A stretch of DNA of 64,000 bases. Source: Ww85 sp963745765. Its GTDB lineage: Bacteria > Desulfobacterota > Desulfobulbia > Desulfobulbales > Desulfocapsaceae. Below, in pieces: positions 39,301 through 47,359 of this stretch (positions are counted from its first letter, which is position 1; each line of letters starts with the position of its first letter). Both the position numbers and the translations under genes were made by a program. The notes below the pieces were generated by a model. It ran no database searches and was not told the DNA's origin. It worked only from the letters and a program-made list of their open reading frames with translations. The stretch is taken from positions 62,001-126,000 of the forward strand of contig CAVUYQ010000001.1 in assembly GCA_963745765.1 (NCBI GenBank), given 5' to 3'.

Positions 39301-39386
39301 TGAGCGGATGTCATACCGCCACCGCCGGTAATGAGAAAGAGCGCAATTGCCAGACATCGGCAGAGCGTGGTACATAAAGAAAACAT
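36309..39386 (-). CDS. M1-type metallopeptidase, ChaN-like and PDZ domain fusion
   Basis: 1025-aa exported protein. Signal peptide (LAIALFLITGGGG then SAQAEE). M1 aminopeptidase-like part (about 30-500) with the zinc motif HEILH at residues 277-281 and the third ligand in NWCEGLTTYLAD (E299). A ChaN-like haem/iron-binding domain (DUF399, about 670-900) with VLYIGEQHTSRADH, GMEMFPRSSQQALDDYI, and VLAGSQHTRKDSGIPPRV. A C-terminal PDZ domain (about 925-1015) with INPLSDAVSAGLKTGDILVA and INGVNIETMEDV. The ORF is intact. The combination suggests a periplasmic peptidase linked to haem or metal handling. It stands alone on the minus strand. No lipobox was seen. Confidence 0.85.
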   Translation of the reverse strand: MFSLCTTLCRCLAIALFLITGGGGMTSAQAEELKPHIDLAISFNLETATLSGTTRVLIPPGTAISFDLSDLRITGILLNQADRENIPLMPAPGTVLAIPAHRSQQTLFISYERKVENTFLNSISDKAIVLTSGWHPVPDQKTTYALKVQLPQGFTAVSESDFFPGRQEKGSVSFAFSQPVYALTFAAAPYEIEERLVRDGLKVYTLFFKEEKELAEGYLDSAADYITRYEKSIGPFPFNHYVIVENTKPTGFGLPTFTLLGRQVIRLPFIRETSLGHEILHSWFGNSVSIAEHSGNWCEGLTTYLADLAYREETGEGAQARKETIQNYLNYVRPSTSPLHDFKSVGHDRIDNRGERAVGYGRSAMLFHELQRLTGNDIFSQSIRRFYREFRGRSASWTDLKDVFAQESKRDLDLFFSQRLDRIELPDLQISGLMTRQTPDKTILSFSLIQAQVEPFELMLDFTVRTISTTLHFTRQIDSSITKIDLALDSYPLELVIDPDYDIMRRLTPEERTPTWSGIIGAEHVTVVLARKEEKEIYQPFLDLAASSSYQVRDAADIGEDRLLAQDIIFLGTSSAQSRALFAEPRHPGTGLTVDVRFNPLDRDRTIALISSSSRSESKAAVYRLSHYGKYSFLHFQAGRIVDKFIAPSMEGIRFVLQEKPEGLAVSNVREFDRLLDQIEKYRVLYIGEQHTSRADHLLQLMLIEALYKRNRGLVIGMEMFPRSSQQALDDYINDPSITETSFLKNSRYYEVWGYDFRLFRPIFAFARKNRIPVIGLNIDRDIVSSLFKKGTTEGLTEEQIMALPRDRDLAMPGYRERLAGTLAVHDGTTRSSGSLAGFIQAQALWDESMAESIYRYLQDNPSAQMVVLAGSQHTRKDSGIPPRVARRMEITQATINNLATTPMDGRVSSTADYFFLLEAEDFPALGKIGIVLQQNAENDAHGMKIIEINPLSDAVSAGLKTGDILVAINGVNIETMEDVRRTMMERSAGETIQVVVRRIDEKGVSHEIPFTIRLFDPNAGKPHP

Positions 39387-39515
39387 TGATATTGACTATC
39401 TCCATGCATGCGAAACAACAGGTCTTCTGTCATTGTTTTGTAGAATATATATAATCTCCATGCCATGAGATGCACATAAAAAAGAGCGTTTTATACGTAT
39501 CATGAGGTTTTTACA

Positions 39516-41204
39516 GTGAAAATAAAAGTTGTCGGAATTAATGCCCGGTTCACCCATTCCTGCCTCGCCCTCTTTTACCTGCGAAGCGAGCTGGAGAGAA
39601 TGCTTCCTGAGGTAGAGGTGGAGATTTGTCAATACACCATTAATGATCCATATTATCTGATGCTGCAAAACCTGCTTGCGGACAGGGGGGAGTATCTCTT
39701 TTTTTCGGCACTGATCTGGAACAGCGATCTGATTGAAGCGCTTGTCTGGGACCTGCTCAGCGTCGACGCAGCGTGCCGGATCCTTATCGGTGGGCCCCAG
39801 GCTGAGGTTATTGGAGATCTGTTTTCTGCTCATTGCCAGGTCTCTGTATTTAAAGGCGCCATTGAAGGGGCTCCTCCGGGGTTTTATGACGATTTGCAAT
39901 CGGGGAACCTGCAGAACTGCTATGAAGCATCGTTTTTCAAAGTAAAAAACAGGGAGGTCGGCAATCCATACCGGTCGGAGGATTTTTCCGGGCCGCTGAA
40001 AAATCGTTCCGTCTATTTTGAATCTTCGCGTGGTTGTCCGTTTTCCTGCACCTATTGCCTGTCATCAGCTGAGAATGGGCTCTACCATAAAAAACTCGAT
40101 CAGGTTTTTGGTGAGCTTGATGAAATTCTCGTACATAACCCGAAATCATTACGCTTTGTCGATCGTACCTTCAATGATAATCCGCAGCGGGCTCTGGCTA
40201 TCTGGCGATACCTCGTCGCAAAAGAATGTTCCACCCTTTTTCATTTTGAGATTGCCCCGTATCGATTCAACGAGGAGATGTTCAAATTTCTGGAGAATGT
40301 TCGGCCCGGCCGTTTCCAGTTCGAAATCGGTATCCAGTCGACTCATCGCGACACGCTGAAGGCGATAAAACGGTCGATTGATCCCGGAAGGGCAGGCCGG
40401 CTTGTCAACAGGCTCCGCCTGATGGAGAATATTCATCTGCACGCTGATCTTATTCTTGGTTTGCCTTTCGACACGCCGGAGTCTTTCTGCCAATCGGTAA
40501 ATGATGTGTTTGTCATGCGTCCTCACTATATTCAGATGGGACTGCTCAAGTTGCTGCCGGATACCATTATCCATGCAAGAGCTGAACGCTACGGCTATCT
40601 GGCCAGCAGCAGACCGCCGTATAGCGTCCTGGCAAGCAGCTGGATGGACGAATCGGCGCTGAGAACGCTGTTCTGGATGGGAGAATGCCTGGAGCGCTGT
40701 TATAATAACCGCTATTTTGTCACCTTATGGAATTACCTGGTTTCCGGTGGAGAGGATATGGCGGCATTCTTCCTGGCCTTGACACGCCGTTTCCATGCCC
40801 AGGGATATTTCGAAAAGGCCACAACCCAGGAAACGCTTGGCAGGCTCCTGCTGGAAGAGATGCAGGGAAGGGATGACTTCGGGCTGGTAAAGGAGCTTAT
40901 TTCTTACGACTGGCTTCGTTGCGGGCATAGATTTCTGCCGGATTATCTGAGTGGCCCTGATGGTTTGAATGAATTGAGACAATCTCTCTATCTCCAGCTC
41001 CCTGCCGAAATTAGCGGGTTGTATGATTCAAGGAGCAGAAGCCATTTTATCAAAAAGACGGTCTTTTGCCAATTTTCCGTTCAGGCACTTAATCTGACAA
41101 ACAATGCGGTAGCTGTTGCTGCCGCTGTCGTCAGTTTTCTGCCCGAACAGGATGAGACGGTACATCGATTCAATAAAACGGGTATTGTTGAAATCAATAA
41201 TTGA
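39516..41204 (+). CDS. DUF4080 B12-binding radical SAM protein
   Basis: 562 aa, intact. N-terminal B12-binding-like domain (about 1-130: VVGINARFTHSCLALFYLRS, LIGGPQAEVIGDLF). Radical SAM cluster motif CPFSCTYCLSS (CX3CX2C) near residue 175, then VDRTFNDNPQRALAIW, FQFEIGIQSTHRDTLKAI and DLILGLPFDTPESF. The C-terminal DUF4080 region (about 380-530) includes FVTLWNYLVSGGEDM. The start is GTG (39516, MKIKVVG). Such proteins are widespread in anaerobes; the reaction is unknown. Placed upstream of serA with a 169-base gap. Confidence 0.88.
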   Translation: MKIKVVGINARFTHSCLALFYLRSELERMLPEVEVEICQYTINDPYYLMLQNLLADRGEYLFFSALIWNSDLIEALVWDLLSVDAACRILIGGPQAEVIGDLFSAHCQVSVFKGAIEGAPPGFYDDLQSGNLQNCYEASFFKVKNREVGNPYRSEDFSGPLKNRSVYFESSRGCPFSCTYCLSSAENGLYHKKLDQVFGELDEILVHNPKSLRFVDRTFNDNPQRALAIWRYLVAKECSTLFHFEIAPYRFNEEMFKFLENVRPGRFQFEIGIQSTHRDTLKAIKRSIDPGRAGRLVNRLRLMENIHLHADLILGLPFDTPESFCQSVNDVFVMRPHYIQMGLLKLLPDTIIHARAERYGYLASSRPPYSVLASSWMDESALRTLFWMGECLERCYNNRYFVTLWNYLVSGGEDMAAFFLALTRRFHAQGYFEKATTQETLGRLLLEEMQGRDDFGLVKELISYDWLRCGHRFLPDYLSGPDGLNELRQSLYLQLPAEISGLYDSRSRSHFIKKTVFCQFSVQALNLTNNAVAVAAAVVSFLPEQDETVHRFNKTGIVEINN

Positions 41205-41372
41205 CCTCACGCATAGGTTTCGTATAGTGAGGCAAAAAAGGGCAACTTGCGTAATCGCCTTTTTATTCGATCTCTGCGTTATGCTCGAACGAATAACCTG
41301 ATTATTCACGCTACCCATAAGTTTTACGCTTTTAAATCATTCCCCCCACCAACCATTCAAAAGGAGTCAGTC

Positions 41373-42566
41373 GTGGCCGTCTATCGAATAAAAACTATAA
41401 ATACCATTGCCCGTGAAGGACTTGATCTGCTTAATAAACAGTTTAGTGTCTCGGCAGACGAGTCCGATCCGCAAGGCATTCTTGTGCGAAGTACGCGAGT
41501 CAACACAGACGAGTATCCTTCTCTTCTTGCGGTGGCCCGCGCCGGTGCGGGCGTTAACAATATCTCGGTAACAAAAGCTACTGGACAGGGTATCTGTGTT
41601 TTCAATACTCCCGGGGCAAATGCCAACGCCGTTGTTGATCTTGTCTTCCCGATGATAGGGGTCTGGCAGCGGAATATCTATAGGGGTATCCGTTTCTGTG
41701 AATCTCTGATGCAAATCAGTGGAGAGGAAGTCAGCGGGGAAGTTGAGCGGCGCAAGGCCGCTTTTAGAGGTGTTGAAATTGCCGGAAAGACACTGACGGT
41801 TATCGGGCTCGGTCAGATCGGTGTAAGACTGGCAAACGGCGGCGTTCACCGTTATATGCGGGTCAAGGGATTTGATCCTAAGCCGGCACTGGCCAATATC
41901 CACATGCTCCTGCCGGAAGTCGAACTTACCCAGTCGCTCGATGATGCAATCTCAGATGCCGATATCGTCAGTCTTCATGTACCGTTAATGGAAAAAACGA
42001 GAGACCTGGTAAACGCCGAATTTATAGCTCGGATGAAGAAGGGTGCCCTTCTGGTCAACTATGCCCGCGGGCCGATAGTCAACGAGAAAGACATAATCGC
42101 GGCTCTGGACAGTGGACGGTTAAGTGGATATATAGCAGATTTTCCGACTGAAACACTGATAGGGCACGAAAAAATACTGCTCACTCCTCACCTTGGTGCT
42201 TCAACCACGGAATCCGAGGAAAACTGTGCCGTCATGGCGGCGCGGGAAATCTGCAACTATTTGTACTACGGAAATATCACCAATAGTGTCAACTTTCCCA
42301 ATATTGAAACAATTCCCTCAGATCAGGTCAGGACACGGTTGATCGTCATTAATCGTGATGTTCCGGGGATGATCGCCTTTATCTCAAATGTACTGGGGGC
42401 TCACGATATTAACATCGACTCGTTCAAGAACGAGTCAAACGGAACAATCGGCTATAATATTATTGATATGGAAACGGGTGTAGATGACAGTATTGTCGAT
42501 GAAATAAAACATAATGATAACGTGATCAGGACCCGCATTATCCTCTTTGACAAGCAGGAGAGATAA
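41373..42566 (+). CDS. serA: D-3-phosphoglycerate dehydrogenase (SerA, short ACT form)
   Basis: First step of serine synthesis: 3-phosphoglycerate to phosphohydroxypyruvate with NAD+. I start at GTG 41373 because AAAGGAG lies 6 bases before it and the upstream frame extension has no family resemblance; length is then 397 aa. NAD-binding GLGQIGVRLANGG (near residue 153), catalytic Arg and Glu region VNYARGPIVNE, the His in LLTPHLGASTTESEEN, then a C-terminal ACT domain (about 320-397: VINRDVPGMIAFISNVLGA). ACT suggests serine feedback control, but that is inference. Confidence 0.93.
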   Translation: MAVYRIKTINTIAREGLDLLNKQFSVSADESDPQGILVRSTRVNTDEYPSLLAVARAGAGVNNISVTKATGQGICVFNTPGANANAVVDLVFPMIGVWQRNIYRGIRFCESLMQISGEEVSGEVERRKAAFRGVEIAGKTLTVIGLGQIGVRLANGGVHRYMRVKGFDPKPALANIHMLLPEVELTQSLDDAISDADIVSLHVPLMEKTRDLVNAEFIARMKKGALLVNYARGPIVNEKDIIAALDSGRLSGYIADFPTETLIGHEKILLTPHLGASTTESEENCAVMAAREICNYLYYGNITNSVNFPNIETIPSDQVRTRLIVINRDVPGMIAFISNVLGAHDINIDSFKNESNGTIGYNIIDMETGVDDSIVDEIKHNDNVIRTRIILFDKQER

Positions 42567-42770
42567 GCTGGTATTAATATTCTTACCCAGGTGGTAAAAT
42601 TTATTATATAGTATAAGTCCTCGATTTATCGCATGTTAGTGCCTCTTTGCAATACAGGCGTGGTGTTAGTAAAAAAAATTGTACTAATTATTCCAAATAT
42701 TTATCACCTTTTTCTCGGCTATGAGATGTAACTACATGTATTTGTATGATTATTTATTTTATTCCAGATA

Positions 42771-42786
42771 TGGCACGAGAAATGCA
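42771..42786 (+). promoter_or_regulatory. Sigma-54-type promoter
   Basis: TGGCACGAGAAATGCA matches the -24/-12 consensus (TGGCACG, four bases, TTGCA) with one mismatch. Predicted start about 42797. It sits in the 333-base gap after serA. A terminator-like hairpin lies about 30 bases downstream, before the DUF362 gene at 42900. Confidence 0.6.
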
Positions 42787-42825
42787 TAATTTATATTGCT
42801 TTAATCTTTTCTCTCCTTTCTCCTG

Positions 42826-42862
42826 GAAAAGCCGGATTCCACCTGCTGGAAACCGGCTTTTC
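42826..42862 (+). terminator. Terminator hairpin between serA and the DUF362 gene
   Basis: Stem GAAAAGCCGG/CCGGCTTTTC (10 bp), one A/A mismatch, inner TTCC/GGAA, loop ACCTGCT, with a CUUUUC tail. It either ends serA, ends a short sigma-54 transcript starting near 42797, or attenuates DUF362. Confidence 0.75.
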
Positions 42863-42899
42863 TTCATCTAACCGTGCTTCTTTTTCCATTGGATAGCGA

Positions 42900-43832
42900 A
42901 TGACAGATAAGATAGAGATCTTTCTTTCCAGCTGTAAGGTCTATAGGAAACGGGATTTAAAAGAGCATTTCGAACATTTTTTGGCTGTATGCGGGTTTCC
43001 TCGAGCCATCAGGGGTGCTTCCGTCTTGCTGAAACCAAATCTTATCAGCGGGCGAGGAACAGCTCTTAGTTGTACCAATGGGATTTTTCTTGCCGCCGTT
43101 GCGGAATGGCTCATCGATCGCGGGGCACGTGTACGTATCGGTGATTCACCAGCCTTTGGCACTGCCCGGCAGGTATTGACCCGGCAGGGCATCATGCCGC
43201 TGCTTGAGCATGTGGATGTTCCTCTCGTAGAATTCAAGACACCAAAAATGCACAATCTTTCGCACGGAGTCACGGTCGGTATAGCCGAGGAAGCACTAGA
43301 TTGTGACCTCTTCATCAACCTGCCGAGGATAAAGGCACATAGTCAGATGTATATGACTGTGGCGGTGAAAAATAATTTTGGCATCGTCGTTGGCATGAGA
43401 AAAGCGATGGCCCATATGAAAAACGGCTCATCCCATACAAAATTTGCTGATCTGATGCTTGACCTGGTAGAGCTGTTACCGCCTCATGTAACAATGTGCG
43501 ACGGTATTGAAGTTATGCATCGGCAGGGGCCGGTAAATGGAGACCTGCTGGCCCTTGGCTGTATAGCCGGCAGCAGGGACCCTGTGGCGCTGGATACCGC
43601 TCTTCTTTCCGCACTCGAACTTGATCATCAGCGTTGTCCGATATGGCGGGCGGCTCACCGTCGCCTGCTGGCCGGCAGTGCAGCTGAAAATCTGCTCTAT
43701 CCGGTCCTCTCCCCGGAAGCATTTCACGGTTCCGGTTTTATAGCGCCGATTGATTTGCAGCCGGTCGTCTTCAATCCTTTTCGTTTTTTGCTCAGTTCAG
43801 CGAGAAGGACAATAGCTGCATTTCGGGTTTGA
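42900..43832 (+). CDS. DUF362 domain protein
   Basis: 310 aa, intact. DUF362 features: SVLLKPNLISGRG (about residues 41-53), RIGDSPAFGTARQVL, INLPRIKAHSQMYMTVAVKNNFG (only part shown in close relatives) and VGMRKAMAHM. This domain occurs in iron-sulfur proteins and B12-linked pathways, but this protein has no CX2CX2C ferredoxin motif. The end RFLLSSARRTIAAFRV is basic. A sigma-54-type promoter and a hairpin lie directly upstream, so expression may be conditional. Function not assigned. Confidence 0.85.
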   Translation: MTDKIEIFLSSCKVYRKRDLKEHFEHFLAVCGFPRAIRGASVLLKPNLISGRGTALSCTNGIFLAAVAEWLIDRGARVRIGDSPAFGTARQVLTRQGIMPLLEHVDVPLVEFKTPKMHNLSHGVTVGIAEEALDCDLFINLPRIKAHSQMYMTVAVKNNFGIVVGMRKAMAHMKNGSSHTKFADLMLDLVELLPPHVTMCDGIEVMHRQGPVNGDLLALGCIAGSRDPVALDTALLSALELDHQRCPIWRAAHRRLLAGSAAENLLYPVLSPEAFHGSGFIAPIDLQPVVFNPFRFLLSSARRTIAAFRV

Positions 43833-44000
43833 TATCATTTCTGATTTTGACTTCACTACACCTTGAAGCACATCAATATGATACTATAGTGCTTGCATCT
43901 TTGCCCGTTAGCGTAAAGTAATGTCAGTGAACAAAGGGCCACCTGAGGTGTTAAAAGAGATTGCTGCAGCTTGGTTATTTTCCAGGAAGGGGGAAAGAAG

Positions 44001-44753
44001 ATGTTCAATATGAGAGGAAGGGTCGCACTGATTACCGGAGGTTCTCGCGGCATAGGGCGGGCTATTGCAATCCGGCTTGCAGAGCATGGCATGGATATTG
44101 TGGTAAACTATGTCCGGCATCGTCAGGACGCTCAGGACACTGCCGCAGAGGTCGAGAAATACGGGCAGCAGTGTCTGATTATCAAGGCGAATGTCGCCAA
44201 AGTGGGTGATGTGAAAGCGATGTTCGGTGTTATTGCTGAAGAATTCGGCGGCGTAGATGTGCTGGTCAGTAATGCGGCATCAGGTGTTCTGAAGCCGGTG
44301 CTGGAACTCACCGAGCGGCATTGGAACTGGGCCATGGATATCAACGCACGGGCTCTTCTGAGCCTGGTGCAGGAAGGTCTTCCCCTGATGAAGAAAAACG
44401 CCCGGGTTATCGCGGTATCGAGCCTGGGGTCAATCCGGGCTATCCGGAATTATACCACGGTTGGGGCCTCGAAGGCTGCCCTTGAATCACTGGTGCGACA
44501 CCTGGCCGTCGAACTTGGCCCCCGCGGCATCCGGGTAAATACCGTGAGCGCCGGTGCGGTTGATACTGATGCCCTGAAGAAATTTCCCAATCGTGACGAG
44601 ATACTTGAAAATGCCCTGAGCCGAACTCCGCTTGGCAGATTGACGACGCCTGATGATGTGGCCGATGTCACCCTTTTTCTCTGCAGTAACCTGGCAGATA
44701 TGATCCAGGGCCAGGTGGTCACCGTCGATGGCGGCTATGCTATCATGGGCTAA
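44001..44753 (+). CDS. fabL: FabL-type enoyl-ACP reductase (SDR family)
   Basis: 250 aa. NAD(P)-binding GGSRGIGRAIAIRLAEHG at the N-terminus and SNAASG, as in FabL. The catalytic pair is Tyr151 and Lys158 (YTTVGASK, a Y-x6-K spacing), the hallmark of enoyl-ACP reductases rather than Y-x3-K of FabG-type ketoreductases, and the numbering equals that of Bacillus subtilis FabL. IRVNTVSAGAVDTDALKKFP and the tail DMIQGQVVTVDGG also follow FabL. The start is ATG 44001 with GGGGGAAAG upstream. It would reduce trans-2-enoyl-ACP in fatty acid synthesis. A triclosan-tolerant isozyme is possible (family knowledge). Confidence 0.88.
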   Translation: MFNMRGRVALITGGSRGIGRAIAIRLAEHGMDIVVNYVRHRQDAQDTAAEVEKYGQQCLIIKANVAKVGDVKAMFGVIAEEFGGVDVLVSNAASGVLKPVLELTERHWNWAMDINARALLSLVQEGLPLMKKNARVIAVSSLGSIRAIRNYTTVGASKAALESLVRHLAVELGPRGIRVNTVSAGAVDTDALKKFPNRDEILENALSRTPLGRLTTPDDVADVTLFLCSNLADMIQGQVVTVDGGYAIMG

Positions 44754-44762
44754 CCCGGCCTG

Positions 44763-44811
44763 GTGAATCACAAGTCTCCTTGACGAGCAGCTGTCTCAAT
44801 GCTTCAACGTG
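44763..44811. repeat. Dispersed intergenic repeat, copy 2
   Basis: About 80% identical to 22674-22723: both start GTGAAT, share CAAGT, TCTCCTTGAC-like and CTGTCTCAA blocks and end in AACGTG. The sequence continues to 44878 as GC-rich CTCCGTTCACTCCTGCGATA, part of which recalls the upstream arm of copy 1. It lies between two convergent genes. Confidence 0.6.
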
Positions 44812-44878
44812 TTGCCTCCGCCTCCGTTCACTCCTGCGATATCGCTCCGCATTGCCGCTTCGCATTGCTGCAGTAGTG

Positions 44879-46525
44879 TTATTTTGGCTGCAATGCAGTA
44901 ATGCCCCGTCGGCTGATCAGATAGATGATGAGAAACGACAGCAGGACAACGGAGATTACCCAGATGACAATGATAATTGCATCAAACAGCGGCAATCCGG
45001 AGGATCGAAGAGAACTACGTACCATTCGATAGGCGGGACGATAGCCGACCAGAAGAACTGCCAGTATATAGCTGAAGGCCAGGAAAAAGTAGAATACGGC
45101 GCCCGGCCCCATAGCCGCGGCCCGGTTTTCCGCATTATAGTCCGCAAATATGGCACCGAAACCGAGCGCCATGGCGACAACGGTCATACAGATGACAAGG
45201 GCGCTGAAGATGGAAATCCACCACATCGGTCCGCTGATCATCAACAGGTGATTGGAGACTATGATGAGGGTAAGTGTCAGCAGTTCAAAGGGAAGAAGGT
45301 AAAAGAGATATTTGTAAAGAAAAAAACGGGTCAGACTTAACGGGGAGCTTTTGATAAGGTAAAAAGCTCCGCCCTCGGCACCGATCGAAGGATAGACGAA
45401 TCGTGCGGCAAGCGATGCGGCCAGAAAACCGGTGAGTCCGATATTAGCAAAAGAAATCAGGTTGGCGACATAGACGGTTCCAAAGGTTCGTTCAAGAGGC
45501 AGGACTTTGAAATTATATAGATAAACAACGACAAGCGCACCAATCATAAAAAATTGCGACCATTCCTTTGAATCTCTTAAAAAGGAGATGGCCTCCTTCC
45601 GGAATATCCATGACCAGGAGCCGCCTCTGGTCGATGGCGGTTTGAAATTCCGGTTGCCGCCGAAGGATTCCTGGGATTTTGAAAATCCGGCTATGAAGAA
45701 CTTTTCCATCAGTATCTCCCCGGCAAAAACCAGGACAACCGGTGTCATGATCAGCAAGCCGAGCAGGAGCCAGTCAATCTGTCGATCGAGCAGATAGGTG
45801 GTCAGCAGATTCGCCGCCCAGCCGGCGGGCAGCCAGGGGCCGGCAGGATTTGATACCGCGGATAAATATTCAATAAACTGACCGTATTTTTCGGGGTTCA
45901 CCAGGTCTTCAGGGCGGATAAGTCGAAAGACAATATAGAGGAATATGCCGAAGCAGAGGGTCAGATAGAAAATAATATCCTTGGTACGCCGGGCCGGGAA
46001 AAGATAGATGAGCAGGATGACGACAAGAAGAGCTGCCGCGCAGGCGGTAAAGGCGGTTGCGGGAATTGTCGCCAGTAAGAGTGGCCAGTAGATCGGGCCG
46101 GCTTGAAAAACAGTTCCGAAGGCAGCAAATATCGGCAGTGAGAAGATGAGAATCATCCATGAAGTATTCAGAAACGTTGTTACCAGCCGCATGTGAAACA
46201 GTTCCTGCAATCCGACGGGTGAGGATACGATTACTTCATTATCCTTAGACAGATAAAGGGTCGAAACACCTGCTATCATGGTTGAAAAAACGAGCATGGC
46301 AAATATCATTATCCAGGCCATCTGGAAAATTTTCATGCTCAGGATAATGCCGAGTTCATTCTGGCTCTGGAAATAGGCCACCGACTTCCAGGTAATCAGG
46401 TAAAGGGCCATGCAGATTGCCAGACCGAGCATACCGATCAGCACACTCCTGACCTTCAGTCTGCCTTGTTCGAGCAGTCTGTTTTTGCTGATCACGAGGA
46501 AGGGGGAAAAGAGACGAAAAGACAT
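44879..46525 (-). CDS. ABC exporter permease (putative ABC-2-like, large)
   Basis: 548-aa polytopic membrane protein with about 12 hydrophobic segments in two halves separated by a soluble loop (about 275-320, with the Gly/Ser-rich SFGGNRNFKPPSTRGGSW). Weakly conserved ABC-exporter features: STLYLSKDNEVIVSSPV and FRKEAISFLRDSKEWSQFF. Its start is 9 bases after the stop of the ATPase gene, so the pair form one transporter. Substrate unknown; the linked transglutaminase-like protein may be functionally related. Confidence 0.82.
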   Translation of the reverse strand: MSFRLFSPFLVISKNRLLEQGRLKVRSVLIGMLGLAICMALYLITWKSVAYFQSQNELGIILSMKIFQMAWIMIFAMLVFSTMIAGVSTLYLSKDNEVIVSSPVGLQELFHMRLVTTFLNTSWMILIFSLPIFAAFGTVFQAGPIYWPLLLATIPATAFTACAAALLVVILLIYLFPARRTKDIIFYLTLCFGIFLYIVFRLIRPEDLVNPEKYGQFIEYLSAVSNPAGPWLPAGWAANLLTTYLLDRQIDWLLLGLLIMTPVVLVFAGEILMEKFFIAGFSKSQESFGGNRNFKPPSTRGGSWSWIFRKEAISFLRDSKEWSQFFMIGALVVVYLYNFKVLPLERTFGTVYVANLISFANIGLTGFLAASLAARFVYPSIGAEGGAFYLIKSSPLSLTRFFLYKYLFYLLPFELLTLTLIIVSNHLLMISGPMWWISIFSALVICMTVVAMALGFGAIFADYNAENRAAAMGPGAVFYFFLAFSYILAVLLVGYRPAYRMVRSSLRSSGLPLFDAIIIVIWVISVVLLSFLIIYLISRRGITALQPK

Positions 46526-46534
46526 GGCCCGGCC

Positions 46535-47335
46535 TCAGGATGGAGTCTCGGAGGTGTTCCGCAAGGCGGCGATCACTTCTTTTAACTCAAAGGCACCGGT
46601 CAACTGCAGAAAGAGGTCCTCGAGATTGTCAAACTCGTCTCCTGACTGAGCTTTCAGCGATTCGACCGTGCCGGTTGCAATGATGCCGCCGTTGGTAATA
46701 ATACTGATACGATCACATAATTCTTCGGCTATCTCCATGGAGTGGGTGGAGAGAAAAATGGTCGTTCCCTCCGCCGCTTTTTTCTTGAATAATTCTTTTA
46801 CAATACGTGCACTTTTCGGATCAAGGCCGACCATCGGTTCATCAACGACGATCAGTGGACGGTCAAGCATGAATATTGAACTCATAATCAGTTTCTGCTT
46901 CATCCCGTGCGAGTAGCTTTCAATAAGATTGTTCCGCCATTCATGGATATCAAAAAGATGAAGGTATTCTTCAGCCTGTCCCAGAGCGCCTCTGACGTTC
47001 GCCCTTCTCCGGTCGGGGTAGAGGCTGTCGATAAAACCGAGATATTCAGCACCCGTCAGTTTCTCATAGAGATAGGGCCGATCGGGAATATAACCGGTCA
47101 GTTCGCGGCAGGTTCCGGCCGAGCTGACCATGGAGTAGCCGCATACAGACAGCGAACCGGAACTTGGCAGAAGCAGGCCGGCAATCATTTTTATTGTCGT
47201 GGTTTTTCCCGCACCGTTTGGTCCGAGAAAGCCGAATATCTCGCCTTTGTCCAGTTTCAGGCTGAGCCGGTCAACCGCGGTCAAGCGATCAAATTTTTTG
47301 CTGAGCTGCTCAAGTTCAAGTATAGGATGGTCCAT
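46535..47335 (-). CDS. ABC transporter ATP-binding protein
   Basis: 266 aa, single nucleotide-binding domain. Walker A GPNGAGKTTTIK (residues about 38-49), Q-loop region ELTGYIPDRPYLYE, signature ESYSHGMKQKL (a variant of LSGGQ, as in ABC-2 exporters), Walker B LIVVDEPMVGLDP and H-loop STHSMEIAEEL. Third position of the operon runs on to the permease gene 9 bases further. It energises the exporter made by that gene. Confidence 0.95.
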   Translation of the reverse strand: MDHPILELEQLSKKFDRLTAVDRLSLKLDKGEIFGFLGPNGAGKTTTIKMIAGLLLPSSGSLSVCGYSMVSSAGTCRELTGYIPDRPYLYEKLTGAEYLGFIDSLYPDRRRANVRGALGQAEEYLHLFDIHEWRNNLIESYSHGMKQKLIMSSIFMLDRPLIVVDEPMVGLDPKSARIVKELFKKKAAEGTTIFLSTHSMEIAEELCDRISIITNGGIIATGTVESLKAQSGDEFDNLEDLFLQLTGAFELKEVIAALRNTSETPS

Positions 47336-47359
47336 GGGGCATCTGTCTCATAAAGATAA

